DNA of 64,000 bases from Sphingomonadaceae bacterium 3R27C6 (GTDB lineage Bacteria; Pseudomonadota; Alphaproteobacteria; Sphingomonadales; Sphingomonadaceae): the NCBI GenBank assembly GCA_005503215.1, contig SCNS01000019.1, positions 1-64,000 on the forward strand, in the 5' to 3' direction. A program made the position numbers and the translations under genes. How positions within the stretch are numbered: position 1 is the stretch's first letter; each line of letters begins with the position of its first letter. The notes beneath the pieces are model-generated. The model made no database searches, was not told the origin of the DNA, and was given only the letters and a program-made list of their open reading frames with translations. Shown piece after piece: positions 17,494 through 25,802 of the stretch.

Positions 17494-18455
17494 GACGTCG
17501 CTCCGCCGCTTGCAACCCAGGGCCAGAGCCGTACGCCACCGCGCTGTACAACCATCGTTCCCAATTCCCGGCGCCAGAAAGCCGTCGTCCCGAATTCCTG
17601 AGACCAGGTCAGGAGGCGGGTCGAAAAGCGGTGCAGCGAATGTTCAGCGGTTAGACCAATCGCCCCGTGAACCTGGTGTGCCTTTTTCGCCGCCGCCGCC
17701 GCCGCATCCCCCGCCCGCGCCTTTGCGGCGGCGATGACGGAGATGTTTCCAGCGTCGAAACCCCTGACCGCCAGCGTTGCAGCGGTCGACGCCGCCTCCG
17801 CGTCGCTCGCAAGCGTTGCTATGATGTGTTGAACCGACTGGAAAGAACCGATCGGCCGGCCGAACTGATGGCGATCGGCTGCGTAGCGCACCGTCATTGC
17901 CAGCAAGGCGTCTATCGCCCCGCTCATCTGCGCCACCCGCATGGCGGCCGCTGTGCCTAGCAGATGAAGCGCATGAGGTTCCTGCAAACGCTCAACGCCG
18001 GAAGCTTCAAACCGAATGGTGTCGCGAGGATCGCCGCCGTAGGCGATACCTTCGTCGACACAGAAGGCGCCTTTACGCACCAGGGCGGAACCGCTTCCAT
18101 CCTCGAACAGGACCGCGTGCGCATTGCGCGCCCACGGCACGGCTGCGAGCACCGCGTCGCTGGGACCCGCTTGGGCGAGCGTGAGCGCTCCGACGAGATC
18201 CTTTCTGACCGCGCCTGGCAGAGCCGCGCGCACGATCATCGTTTCGACGATCGGCAGGGCTATGGCAAACTGACCCGATACGCGCGCGACGGCGAAGGCG
18301 TTGGATGCCGGCAATTCGCCCGACCGCTCGGCAAGTATATCGAGAAATCCGCTTGCTTCCACTTTCGTCCAAGCCTTGGCAAAGTCTCCTTCCTGCGCGA
18401 GCGATGCGAACAACCGTTCAGCGGATTCGACGATCAAGGGGTCTGCAATGGTCAT
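17490..18455 (-). CDS. Acyl-CoA dehydrogenase, short (probable partner subunit)
   Basis: A 321-residue acyl-CoA dehydrogenase-like protein, shorter than the usual 380-400 residues and lacking most of the conserved N-terminal FAD-binding region. The C-terminal domain is well preserved: RYAADRHQFGRPIGSFQSVQ, then AHQVHGAIGLTAEHSLHRFS. Short members of this kind (FadE28/ChsE-like) pair with a longer dehydrogenase to make an alpha2-beta2 enzyme in steroid and bile-acid side-chain degradation. The longer partner is encoded two genes upstream (19272-20447). The ATG at 18455 lies 2 bp after the hydratase stop; longer starts would invade that gene. Confidence 0.82.
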   Translation of the reverse strand: MTIADPLIVESAERLFASLAQEGDFAKAWTKVEASGFLDILAERSGELPASNAFAVARVSGQFAIALPIVETMIVRAALPGAVRKDLVGALTLAQAGPSDAVLAAVPWARNAHAVLFEDGSGSALVRKGAFCVDEGIAYGGDPRDTIRFEASGVERLQEPHALHLLGTAAAMRVAQMSGAIDALLAMTVRYAADRHQFGRPIGSFQSVQHIIATLASDAEAASTAATLAVRGFDAGNISVIAAAKARAGDAAAAAAKKAHQVHGAIGLTAEHSLHRFSTRLLTWSQEFGTTAFWRRELGTMVVQRGGVRLWPWVASGGATS

Positions 18456-18457
18456 CG

Positions 18458-19255
18458 TTACGCCCCCCCGAAGCTGGCCGGGCGCTTTTCGACGAAAGCG
18501 CTTATCGCCTCCTTGTGATCGTCCGAAGCGTGCGCCAGGGCTTGATAATTCGCCGAGAGTTCGAGGGTGTGCGGGAGACTGGCGCCGTGACATTTTCGCA
18601 GTAGCTGGCGTGCGAGGCGGACGGCCACCGGCGAGTTTTGCGCGATCAAGGCGGCCATGCGATGGGCCTCCGGCATCAGCGCGTCGTCGTCCACCACCTT
18701 GGAGACCAAACCGATCGAAAGGGATGTTTCGGCATCGAGAGCCTCGCCCGTCAATGTCATCTCTGACGCGCGTGCGTGTCCGACGATGCGCGGGAGCAGG
18801 AACGCTCCGCCATCGCCGGGGATCAACCCAAGTTTGACGAACGACATGGCGAACACGGCTGAACGTGAGGCGATGCGCAGATCACACATGCAAGCAAGAT
18901 CGCAGCCCACGCCATAAGCCGGCCCGTTTACCGCGGCGATCACCGGAACTTCGAGCCGCTCGAAACGCTCCGGAAGGCGCTGGATCGTGTTTCTGTAGAA
19001 ACGGCGCGATCCGGCCGCTCCGCCCTGATATGCGATGTCGGATTTGATTGCCTTGATATTACCGCCCGACGAAAAGGCGGTGCCGGCCCCCGTTAAAATT
19101 GCCACGCGGACAGCTTGTTCGCTGTCGATCCAGTCGAGCGCGGCCAACAGGCTTTCGAGTACATCGGGATCCGATATAGCGTTCCGCGTTTCCGGGCGAT
19201 TGATCGTAAGCGTGGCGATATGTCCGTCGAGCTGGCGTTGGATGAGTTCGGTCAT
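18458..19255 (-). CDS. Enoyl-CoA hydratase/isomerase family protein
   Basis: A 265-residue crotonase-fold protein, expected to hydrate a 2-enoyl-CoA. The oxyanion-hole segments are AFSSGGNIKAI and NGPAYGVGCDLACMCDLRIA, followed by FVKLGLIPGDGGAFLLPRIV. The glutamates usual for hydratases are not obvious at both expected positions, so isomerase or other crotonase activity is possible. The ATG at 19255 has AGGAG eight bases upstream. It sits between two acyl-CoA dehydrogenase genes, so it most likely acts on their product. Confidence 0.85.
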   Translation of the reverse strand: MTELIQRQLDGHIATLTINRPETRNAISDPDVLESLLAALDWIDSEQAVRVAILTGAGTAFSSGGNIKAIKSDIAYQGGAAGSRRFYRNTIQRLPERFERLEVPVIAAVNGPAYGVGCDLACMCDLRIASRSAVFAMSFVKLGLIPGDGGAFLLPRIVGHARASEMTLTGEALDAETSLSIGLVSKVVDDDALMPEAHRMAALIAQNSPVAVRLARQLLRKCHGASLPHTLELSANYQALAHASDDHKEAISAFVEKRPASFGGA

Positions 19256-19271
19256 GTCCGTGTCTCCTGAT

Positions 19272-20447
19272 TCAGCGCAGGCCGAGGTCGCGCGCAACGA
19301 TGCCGCGAAGGACTTCGCGGGTTCCACCACGCAGCGATATCGCCGGCGCATAGGTCAAGGTTTTGGCGAGAGCCGATGCATAAGGATCGGCGCTTTCCGG
19401 CATGGGCGCGGCATCGATAAGCCGCATGCCGATTTCAGGGATCATCTGTTCGAAATCCGCCCCCAGATCTTTGACGATAGCCGCCGCCACATTGGGGTCG
19501 CCGCCAGCGTGCAACAATTCCGCGACGGCTTGAGACATTTGATGCAGGGTCAGAAGATGGGCTGCGGCTTGGCCGATGGCATCAATCGCCGCCTCCCCGG
19601 GGTCACCTTCCAGCTCGCTGACAATCTGCCGCAGCAACGGAAAGGTCGACAGATAGCGTTCGGGACCGCTGCGTTCGATACCCAGTTCGCTCGTCACCTG
19701 CGCCCAGCCTTGCCCCTCGGCGCCAACACGCAGCGTTGACGGCACGAAACAGTCGTCGAGGATGACCTCGTTGAAATGATGCTCGCCGGAATGCATCAGA
19801 ACCGGGCGAATGGTGATGCCGGGACTATCGAGCGGGATGATGAACTGGCTGAGGCCCGCATGTCGATGCGACCCGCTGTCCGACGTACGGCACAGGGTGA
19901 GCATATACTGGCTGATATGCGCGCCGGATGTCCAAAGCTTGGTTCCGGAAACCCGATATCCGCCTTCTGCCAGCGACGCGCGCGTCCGCACCGACGCAAG
20001 ATCGGAGCCGGCATCCGGTTCACTGAGGCCGATACAGAAGAATATGTCGGCCGCAATGATCCGGGGAAGAAACATTGCGCGTTGCTCCTCGGTTCCGAAT
20101 CGCAGCAGCATCGGCCCGACCTGGCGATCGGCGACCCAATGCGCCGCGGCGGGCGCACCCGCAGCGAGCAGCTCTTCCGTCAGGACGTGTCGGAAAAGCA
20201 GCGACCGGCCGCCGCCGCCATATTTCTCTGGCCAGCTGATCCCGATCAGCCCCTGTGCTGCGAGCGCGCGACTGAACGACGTGTCCGCACCCATCCAGCT
20301 CGCGGCGCCATCGGCAACAGACCTGCCAGCAAGCAGTTTCGCCAATATGCTGCGAACTTCGAGCCGAAAGTCGTCCAGTTGTTCTCCAAAAAAACGGCCA
20401 TCGGCTTGTTCGGAAGAGGAGAGTTGCTTATCGGATGAGTGAGACAT
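19272..20447 (-). CDS. Acyl-CoA dehydrogenase (long partner)
   Basis: A 391-residue flavin-dependent acyl-CoA dehydrogenase. Visible motifs include GISWPEKYGGGGRSLL, CIGLSEPDAGSDLASVRTRA (flavin/substrate region), GTKLWTSGAHISQYMLTL, FNEVILDDCFVP and RGGTREVLRGIVARDLGL at the C-terminus. It should introduce a 2,3 double bond into an acyl-CoA. First gene of the minus-strand unit continuing with the hydratase, short dehydrogenase and CoA-transferase, and divergent from the TetR gene. The pairing with the short subunit suggests a heteromeric dehydrogenase. Confidence 0.9.
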   Translation of the reverse strand: MSHSSDKQLSSSEQADGRFFGEQLDDFRLEVRSILAKLLAGRSVADGAASWMGADTSFSRALAAQGLIGISWPEKYGGGGRSLLFRHVLTEELLAAGAPAAAHWVADRQVGPMLLRFGTEEQRAMFLPRIIAADIFFCIGLSEPDAGSDLASVRTRASLAEGGYRVSGTKLWTSGAHISQYMLTLCRTSDSGSHRHAGLSQFIIPLDSPGITIRPVLMHSGEHHFNEVILDDCFVPSTLRVGAEGQGWAQVTSELGIERSGPERYLSTFPLLRQIVSELEGDPGEAAIDAIGQAAAHLLTLHQMSQAVAELLHAGGDPNVAAAIVKDLGADFEQMIPEIGMRLIDAAPMPESADPYASALAKTLTYAPAISLRGGTREVLRGIVARDLGLR

Positions 20448-20476
20448 TGATCATTCCACTATGGATAAAAGAGCAA

Positions 20477-21133
20477 ATGAACAGCGAAGCCGCTACGCCC
20501 AAACGCGACGACGATGCCACGATCGAATCACTTGATGACATGGACAAATCCAAGCATGCGATCCTGCTCGCCGCGGCTCGCGCTTTCATGGAGCAGGGGT
20601 TTGGCGGCACCTCTATCGATTCCGTTGCGGAAATTCTGAACTGCACCAAGGGGCGCATCTACTATCACTTCAAGAGCAAATCCGACCTGTTCATCGAAGT
20701 TCACCGCTTCGGCATTTCGGGAACCCTCGCCGCGCTTCGGCCAATCGCTGCGTCGGGCGACCGCCCTCGACGGAGGCTCGAACGCATGTGCCACGCCCAT
20801 ATCGATGCGATCACGAACAACCTGCCGCTGTCCAAGGTCGCGATCCAGGGCGTTAAGCTTCATCTGGAACTCAGCACCACGCCGGCGCAGCGGCAAAAAC
20901 TGCGGTCCGTCATTGCCATCCACCGGGAAATCGAGACGATGTTCTTCGATATCGTCAACGAAGGCATCCAGGAGGGGGATTTCGCCCCGGGGTCTCCGCG
21001 AACGATCGTGCGCGCCCTGCTCGGCTCGATGAACTGGATGACGATCTGGTACAATGAGCGGCCCGGCGGGAGCGACAGCGAGATCAACGACGAAATTGTC
21101 CACTTTATCATGCGCGGTGTAACGGGGAGTTGA
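20477..21133 (+). CDS. TetR-family transcriptional regulator
   Basis: A 218-residue TetR-type repressor. The N-terminal helix-turn-helix reads AILLAAARAFMEQGFGGTSI, DSVAEILNCTKGRIYYHFKS and KSDLFIEVHR; the remainder is a ligand-binding helical domain of normal size. It is divergent from the acyl-CoA dehydrogenase operon, with only 29 bp between the preferred start at 20477 and the start at 20447, and converges on the racemase-like gene. It is therefore a good candidate regulator of the catabolic genes on both sides, probably responding to an acyl-CoA. An earlier in-frame ATG at 20435 would overlap the divergent gene. Confidence 0.88.
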   Translation: MNSEAATPKRDDDATIESLDDMDKSKHAILLAAARAFMEQGFGGTSIDSVAEILNCTKGRIYYHFKSKSDLFIEVHRFGISGTLAALRPIAASGDRPRRRLERMCHAHIDAITNNLPLSKVAIQGVKLHLELSTTPAQRQKLRSVIAIHREIETMFFDIVNEGIQEGDFAPGSPRTIVRALLGSMNWMTIWYNERPGGSDSEINDEIVHFIMRGVTGS

Positions 21134-21168
21134 TTGCGGCGGCATGGCGCGGCTGGGCTCGGTCGCGT

Positions 21169-22335
21169 TCATGACAGCGCCCCCGTTTCTCGATGGTGCG
21201 CAACCCGCGCTTTGGAAAGAAATGCCGCCAGCGCGCCATCGACATCGCTGTCCGGAGCAAGAGGAGGGGCGGGTTGTGCGGGAGGTGTGCGGCTGAAGCG
21301 GGGGGCGGGCGCGCCTTGATTGATGCCTCCCGCTTCGAAAAAGACTTTGCGCGCGCGCATATGTGCGTCAGCGAAAGCTTCGGTCGGCGTGAGGACGGGC
21401 GCGACGCATCCATCGGTGCCTTCAAAGATCGCGCACCATTCGTCCCTCGTCTTCGTACAGAAGCGTTCCGCGATGCGCGTCTTTCCCTCGTCCCAGCGTT
21501 CGGCGTCATGCGGGGCGGGCAGGCTAGCCTGTTCGATCCCCAGCCTGTCTAGCGCGATCGCAAGAAATTTCGCCTCGATGGGAGCAAAAGAGATCAACTT
21601 GCCGTCGGAACATTCGTACACGTCATAGAAAAATGCCCCGGAATCGAGCGCATTACTGCCGCGCTCCTCTTTGACGATTTCGCCGGCGATCATGCCATGG
21701 AGGGGTGTCAGCATCGAGGCCACGCCATCGATGATCGCAGCATCGATGACCTGTCCCTCGCCCGAACGGCTGCGTTCCCAGAGAGCCGACAGAATACCCG
21801 CGACGAGGTAAAGGCCGCCGCCCGCCAGATCGCCGAGCAGCGCATGGGGCGGGGCTGGCAGATCGCCGCGACGCCCGATCATGTGAAGCGCGCCGGTAAG
21901 CCCTATATAGTTGAGATCATGGCCCGCCGCATCGGCCAGAGGGCCGGTCTGTCCCCATCCCGTCATGCGCGCGTAGACGAGCCCGCGGTTGCTCGCCTCG
22001 AATTCCGAGGGGCCAAGCCCCAGCCGCTCCATCACCCCGGGACGAAAACCTTCGATCAGAACGTCGGACCCGTTGATGATGTCGCGCGCGCAGTCACGCC
22101 CCGGCTCGTCCTTGAGGTCGAGGGTGATAGACGGTCTGCCACGCCTCATGATGTCGAACTTCAAGGGTCGCGGCACCCCCAGGTCGGCCGACACCCGGCG
22201 ATCGATACGAACAATCGTCGCGCCAAGATCGGACAGCATCATGGCTGCCATGGGCGCCGGACCGATGGCCCCCATCTCGACGACACGGAGGCCGGATAAC
22301 GGCCCTGCGCGGTGACGGGAGTCATCCGGCATCAT
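21169..22335 (-). CDS. Alpha-methylacyl-CoA racemase-like CaiB/BaiF protein
   Basis: A 388-residue family III CoA-transferase-fold protein. The sequence GLRVVEMGAIGPAPMAAMML, RGRPSITLDLKDE, GFRPGVMERLGLGP, RMTGWGQTGPL and GHDLNYIGLTGALHMIG matches alpha-methylacyl-CoA racemases, including the HD and NYIGLTG segments near the active site. Such enzymes invert 2-methyl branches so that beta-oxidation of isoprenoid or steroid side chains can go on. It is the last gene of the long minus-strand operon and overlaps the amidohydrolase by 14 bp. Racemase activity fits the family and context; a CoA-transferase role is the alternative. Confidence 0.85.
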   Translation of the reverse strand: MMPDDSRHRAGPLSGLRVVEMGAIGPAPMAAMMLSDLGATIVRIDRRVSADLGVPRPLKFDIMRRGRPSITLDLKDEPGRDCARDIINGSDVLIEGFRPGVMERLGLGPSEFEASNRGLVYARMTGWGQTGPLADAAGHDLNYIGLTGALHMIGRRGDLPAPPHALLGDLAGGGLYLVAGILSALWERSRSGEGQVIDAAIIDGVASMLTPLHGMIAGEIVKEERGSNALDSGAFFYDVYECSDGKLISFAPIEAKFLAIALDRLGIEQASLPAPHDAERWDEGKTRIAERFCTKTRDEWCAIFEGTDGCVAPVLTPTEAFADAHMRARKVFFEAGGINQGAPAPRFSRTPPAQPAPPLAPDSDVDGALAAFLSKARVAHHRETGALS

Positions 22336-23329
22336 TTATTCCTTCCGAAGTGTGAGCTGCGAAACCGGACACCCGGTCGAGCCGGTAGGTGTCGAAGGCG
22401 GTCCGATAGAAAAGCGCGTCGCGATCATCGGGCGAACATTGCTGCGCAACGAGATCGAATGATGTCCAAAGGTTCCCGAATTGGGCACAGGCGTGATCGA
22501 CCGGAAAATTGCTTTCGAACATGCATCGGGACGGACCGAACCAGTCCATCGTCGGCAGCATGTGGCGCCGCCAATGCTCGGCAAGACTGGCCGCGTCGGC
22601 CGTGCGGTCGGAAAGCGTGCGATTGACCGATTTCATCCCCAGCCCGCCGAGTTTCACACTGACATTGGGACGTTCGGCCAGCGCCTTCATCGCCGCAGCC
22701 CAATGCTCGTAAACCGCGGGATCGCCGGCATAAGGTCCGATTGCAAGCGGTGTGCCGGCATGATCGACGACGATCCTGAGATCGGCGTTGGCATCAGCAA
22801 AGGCGATAAGTTCGGGAAGCTGGCGGTGAAAAACCCAAAGGTCGAGCACCAAGCTGCGTCGCGCTATCTCTCGCACCGCGGCGCCGACGTGATTGTCGAG
22901 GATGAGCGCCGGCTCTTCAACATAGGAGCGGATGCCGGGATCGGGGTCATGCGCGGTTCCGAAGCGCAGACCGCACATCCGATTGCCTGACGCATGCTGC
23001 AGCGCGTCGATGACGTCCGCTGCGGCAGCGCCGAGCCGAAGGTCGGCGTAAAGGATGGCTGCGATCGGCAAGCCGTGCGCAGCAGCGATCCGTGCCTGGT
23101 CCGAAAGGAAACGTGCTTCGCCGACCGGCTGATGGGATGGTTCTGCGCTGATGTCGTATTGCGTGCGGCACTCGACAAATATCGCGCCTTCCATCCCGCC
23201 AGCCTGCCGGCTGTCCGCCAGATAATCCTCGAAACGATAGACGTGGCCCTCGAAATCCCACAAATGCATATGCGCGTCGATACGCCGCGCGTGAGCCACG
23301 CTGTCGGCGCCGCCGCCCGCATCGTTCAT
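22322..23329 (-). CDS. Amidohydrolase-2 family TIM-barrel hydrolase
   Basis: A 335-residue amidohydrolase-related protein. It has the metal-binding start RIDAHMHLWDFEG, FVECRTQYD, LRIVVDHAGTP and MFESNFPVDHACAQF, typical of the amidohydrolase-2 family that includes lactonases and decarboxylases. In an operon with a Baeyer-Villiger monooxygenase, lactone or ester hydrolysis is a reasonable guess, but decarboxylation is also possible. Its ATG overlaps the SDR stop by 4 bp and its end overlaps the racemase-like gene by 14 bp, so coupled expression is likely. Confidence 0.85.
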   Translation of the reverse strand: MNDAGGGADSVAHARRIDAHMHLWDFEGHVYRFEDYLADSRQAGGMEGAIFVECRTQYDISAEPSHQPVGEARFLSDQARIAAAHGLPIAAILYADLRLGAAAADVIDALQHASGNRMCGLRFGTAHDPDPGIRSYVEEPALILDNHVGAAVREIARRSLVLDLWVFHRQLPELIAFADANADLRIVVDHAGTPLAIGPYAGDPAVYEHWAAAMKALAERPNVSVKLGGLGMKSVNRTLSDRTADAASLAEHWRRHMLPTMDWFGPSRCMFESNFPVDHACAQFGNLWTSFDLVAQQCSPDDRDALFYRTAFDTYRLDRVSGFAAHTSEGINDAG

Positions 23330-24243
23330 ACCGGGTTCCAGGTGAAGTAAGTCGCGCCATTGTCGAGCGGCGTAAAATGGGGCGTAAGAGCCGGTGCTGC
23401 ATGCTCGGCGATGGCCTCCGGCGTCCAGCCGTCACTCTGATGAACCGAGCGGACGACCCTAGGCTGGCTGAAGAGAAATATCTCATTCTTGCGGACGCCG
23501 AAGATCTGGCCGGTCACGTCGCTGGCGGCCTCGCTCGCGAGATAGGCCACGAGCGGCGCAATCTTGTCGGGCGTCATCTGTTTCGCGCGTTCGACCAAAG
23601 CCGCTTTTTCGGGCGATGAGCCGGTAGGCACCGCCCCCACCATACGCGTCCACGCGGACGGCGAGATGCAGTTCGAACGAACACCATGGCGCCCCATTTC
23701 AAGCGCGATCGACCGGGACAAACCGCAGATCGCAAGCTTAGCCGCAGCGTAATTCGCTTGTCCGATGGAACCGATCATCGCGGCATTGGAGGTCATATGG
23801 ACATAAGCGCCCGACTGCTGCGACCGAAAATGCGGGGCGGCTGCGCGGCTGACGTTGAACGCTCCGTTCGCATGCACGCCAAGGACCTGGCCCCATTCCT
23901 CAGGCGTCATGTTGTGGAACATCCGGTCCCTCAAGATTCCGGCATTGTTGACCACGATATCGACCCGACCGAAGCTGTCGATCGCCGCCTGCACGATCGC
24001 CTCCGCGCTGCCATACTCCGCAACGCTGTCGCAATTCGCTACCGCTTCGCCACCCGCCGCGGCTATGGCATCGACGACGGCGGCCGCCGCGTCATCGTTA
24101 TCTTTGGATCCGGCAACACTCACGCCGAGGTCGTTGACAAGGATGCGCGCGCCCCGCGCAGCCAGAAGCAGGGCGATTTCGCGACCGATGCCGCCGCCGC
24201 CGCCAGTGACGATAGCGACTTTGCCGTTCAAATCGATGCTCAT
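23326..24243 (-). CDS. MFE-2-like 3-hydroxyacyl-CoA dehydrogenase (SDR)
   Basis: A 305-residue SDR resembling the dehydrogenase part of peroxisomal multifunctional enzyme type 2. It has TGGGGGIG (13-20), LVNDLGVSVAG, NNAGILRDRMFHNMTPEEW, S152 and Y165-x3-K169 (YAAAK). Members oxidise (3R)-hydroxyacyl-CoA to 3-oxoacyl-CoA, and related bacterial ones work in steroid or branched-chain beta-oxidation. It lies between the thiolase-fold gene and the amidohydrolase in the operon. The C-terminal extension FSQPRVVRSVHQSDGWTPE also matches this subgroup. Confidence 0.87.
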   Translation of the reverse strand: MSIDLNGKVAIVTGGGGGIGREIALLLAARGARILVNDLGVSVAGSKDNDDAAAAVVDAIAAAGGEAVANCDSVAEYGSAEAIVQAAIDSFGRVDIVVNNAGILRDRMFHNMTPEEWGQVLGVHANGAFNVSRAAAPHFRSQQSGAYVHMTSNAAMIGSIGQANYAAAKLAICGLSRSIALEMGRHGVRSNCISPSAWTRMVGAVPTGSSPEKAALVERAKQMTPDKIAPLVAYLASEAASDVTGQIFGVRKNEIFLFSQPRVVRSVHQSDGWTPEAIAEHAAPALTPHFTPLDNGATYFTWNPV

Positions 24244-24264
24244 AAGACTTCCTTCATTCGACGC

Positions 24265-25410
24265 TTAGAGCGTCGCTCCCGTGCCAAAGATGGTGGTGGC
24301 CTGGGCGCCGAGCACGCCCCCGTTGCCATGGGCAAGCGCGACCTGGGCGCCCTTCACCTGCCGTTCACCGCAGGTGCCCCGCAATTGTTCGACCGCCTCG
24401 ATAATCAGGAAGATTCCGTACATACCGGGGTGCAGAAAGGAGAGGCCGCCGCCATTGGTATTGACCGGCAGACGGCCGCCGGGGGCAATGGCGCCATTGG
24501 AGACGAAAGCTCCGCCCTCCCCCTTCGGGCAAAATCCGAGATCCTCAAGGAAGAGTATCGTATTGATCGAAAAGGCATCATAGAGGCTGACGAGATCGAC
24601 ATCGCCCGTATCGAGACCCGCCATCGCAAAGGCTGCCGGCCCCGTGAACGCTGCCCCTGTGCGCGTCAGATCGGGCATCTGCGAGATTTGCCGATGGGTT
24701 ACCGTGCCGGCAGCTCCGAGCAGATAGGCGGGAATGTGCGCGTGATCCGCAGCCCTTTCAGCCCGCGTAAGCACCAGCGCGCCGGCCCCGTCGGTGACCA
24801 GGCAACAGTCGAAACTTGTAAAAGGGTCGGCGATGGGCGTCGCGGCCGCAAGCTCTCCAGCAGTGATCGGACGATTGGCGCGCGCGCGCGGGTTCAGTAT
24901 GGCCCATTCGCGCGCTGCCACGATCACTTCGTCAAGCTGCGCGCGCGTGGTTCCATATTGATGCATATGTCGTGCGGCCGCGAGCGCATAGGACCCGATC
25001 GGATTGCGCGGCGCGTTTATATCCTCAAGAAATTGCGGCTCCGCGCGCGACTGAAGCGATCGCCCGGCGCTTCGTTGGTTGCTGCCGTAGAGGACCAGTG
25101 CAACGTCGCAGAGCCCCGCTTCAAGGGCGAGCGCAGCGGTGAGAACGTGCTGCTGCGGAGAACTGCCGCCCACCATCGCGCCTTCCACGAAGCGGGGCTG
25201 TATTCCCAGATATTCGGCCGCCGACATCGCTGGAAAATTCTGCGATGACGAACTTGCGAACAATCCGTCCACATCGACCAGCGAAAGTTGTGCGTCGGCC
25301 AGAGCGCGCGTCGCGGCCAGCGCCGACAGCCCCATCGCGCTATGCCGTTCCTCTCCCGCCAGACCCGCGAGCCCCACGCCGACGATTGCGACTTTTCCTC
25401 GCACCGTCAT
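24265..25410 (-). CDS. Thiolase-fold protein without nucleophilic cysteine (Ltp2-like)
   Basis: A 381-residue thiolase-superfamily protein. Where classical thiolases have the nucleophilic cysteine, it reads VEGAMVGGSSPQQHVLTAAL with no cysteine, and the usual GHPxGxTG loop is replaced by FLHPGMYGIF. It does have SLYDAFSINTILFLEDLGFC and NTNGGGLSF. These features match thiolase-like proteins such as Ltp2, which act as retro-aldolases with a DUF35 partner in steroid side-chain degradation, using tyrosines instead of cysteine. The next gene upstream, overlapping by 4 bp, encodes DUF35. I infer an aldolase or other non-thiolytic role. The ATG at 25410 is chosen; upstream codons are not thiolase-like. 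Confidence 0.82.
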   Translation of the reverse strand: MTVRGKVAIVGVGLAGLAGEERHSAMGLSALAATRALADAQLSLVDVDGLFASSSSQNFPAMSAAEYLGIQPRFVEGAMVGGSSPQQHVLTAALALEAGLCDVALVLYGSNQRSAGRSLQSRAEPQFLEDINAPRNPIGSYALAAARHMHQYGTTRAQLDEVIVAAREWAILNPRARANRPITAGELAAATPIADPFTSFDCCLVTDGAGALVLTRAERAADHAHIPAYLLGAAGTVTHRQISQMPDLTRTGAAFTGPAAFAMAGLDTGDVDLVSLYDAFSINTILFLEDLGFCPKGEGGAFVSNGAIAPGGRLPVNTNGGGLSFLHPGMYGIFLIIEAVEQLRGTCGERQVKGAQVALAHGNGGVLGAQATTIFGTGATL

Positions 25411-25802
25411 GTTTCCGTCTCCGCCACATCGAAAAGAATCGCGGGCTGGTCCGCGATCCGGCCCGCGCGCGCTCTTACCGCGGTGCCGATCGCCGCGCCC
25501 AAGGCCCCCCCCGCGATTTGCCCCATCAGGCGCGCGCCTCCCGCAAGATCCACCAGCACCAGCATGTGCTGCGCCCGTCCTTCCCGGTCGCGGATAATGG
25601 TGGCCGAATAGATCGTTCCTTGCGGGTCGGCATCGCGCCATCCGATCTCGACCTCGCCGGTTCCCGGAACAATCGACCGCGGCGGAAAGATATCGCGGCC
25701 GGTGCGCGGATCGAACTGCATTTCAATCCGACCCGCTTCCAGCGCATCGAGGAAGCGCTCTTCCGGCGACAGATCAGGCATGACGGAAGCCGTTTCTGGC
25801 AT
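25407..25802 (-). CDS. DUF35 OB-fold protein, partner of the thiolase-fold protein
   Basis: A 131-residue DUF35-type protein: SPEERFLDALEAGRIEMQFD, then an OB-fold with GTGEVEIGWRDADPQGTIYS. The zinc-ribbon cysteines seen in many DUF35 proteins are absent (FDPRTGRDIFPPRSIVPGTG has none). DUF35 proteins form complexes with thiolase-fold enzymes and help bind CoA esters or shape the active site. It overlaps the thiolase-fold gene by 4 bp and the SDR by 1 bp, a strong sign of joint expression. Confidence 0.8.
   Translation of the reverse strand: MPETASVMPDLSPEERFLDALEAGRIEMQFDPRTGRDIFPPRSIVPGTGEVEIGWRDADPQGTIYSATIIRDREGRAQHMLVLVDLAGGARLMGQIAGGALGAAIGTAVRARAGRIADQPAILFDVAETET

Noticed and set aside
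20435-20476. Earlier start for the TetR gene
   Set aside because: It would overlap the divergent dehydrogenase start and adds residues (MSETLIIPLWIKEQ) not typical of TetR N-termini.
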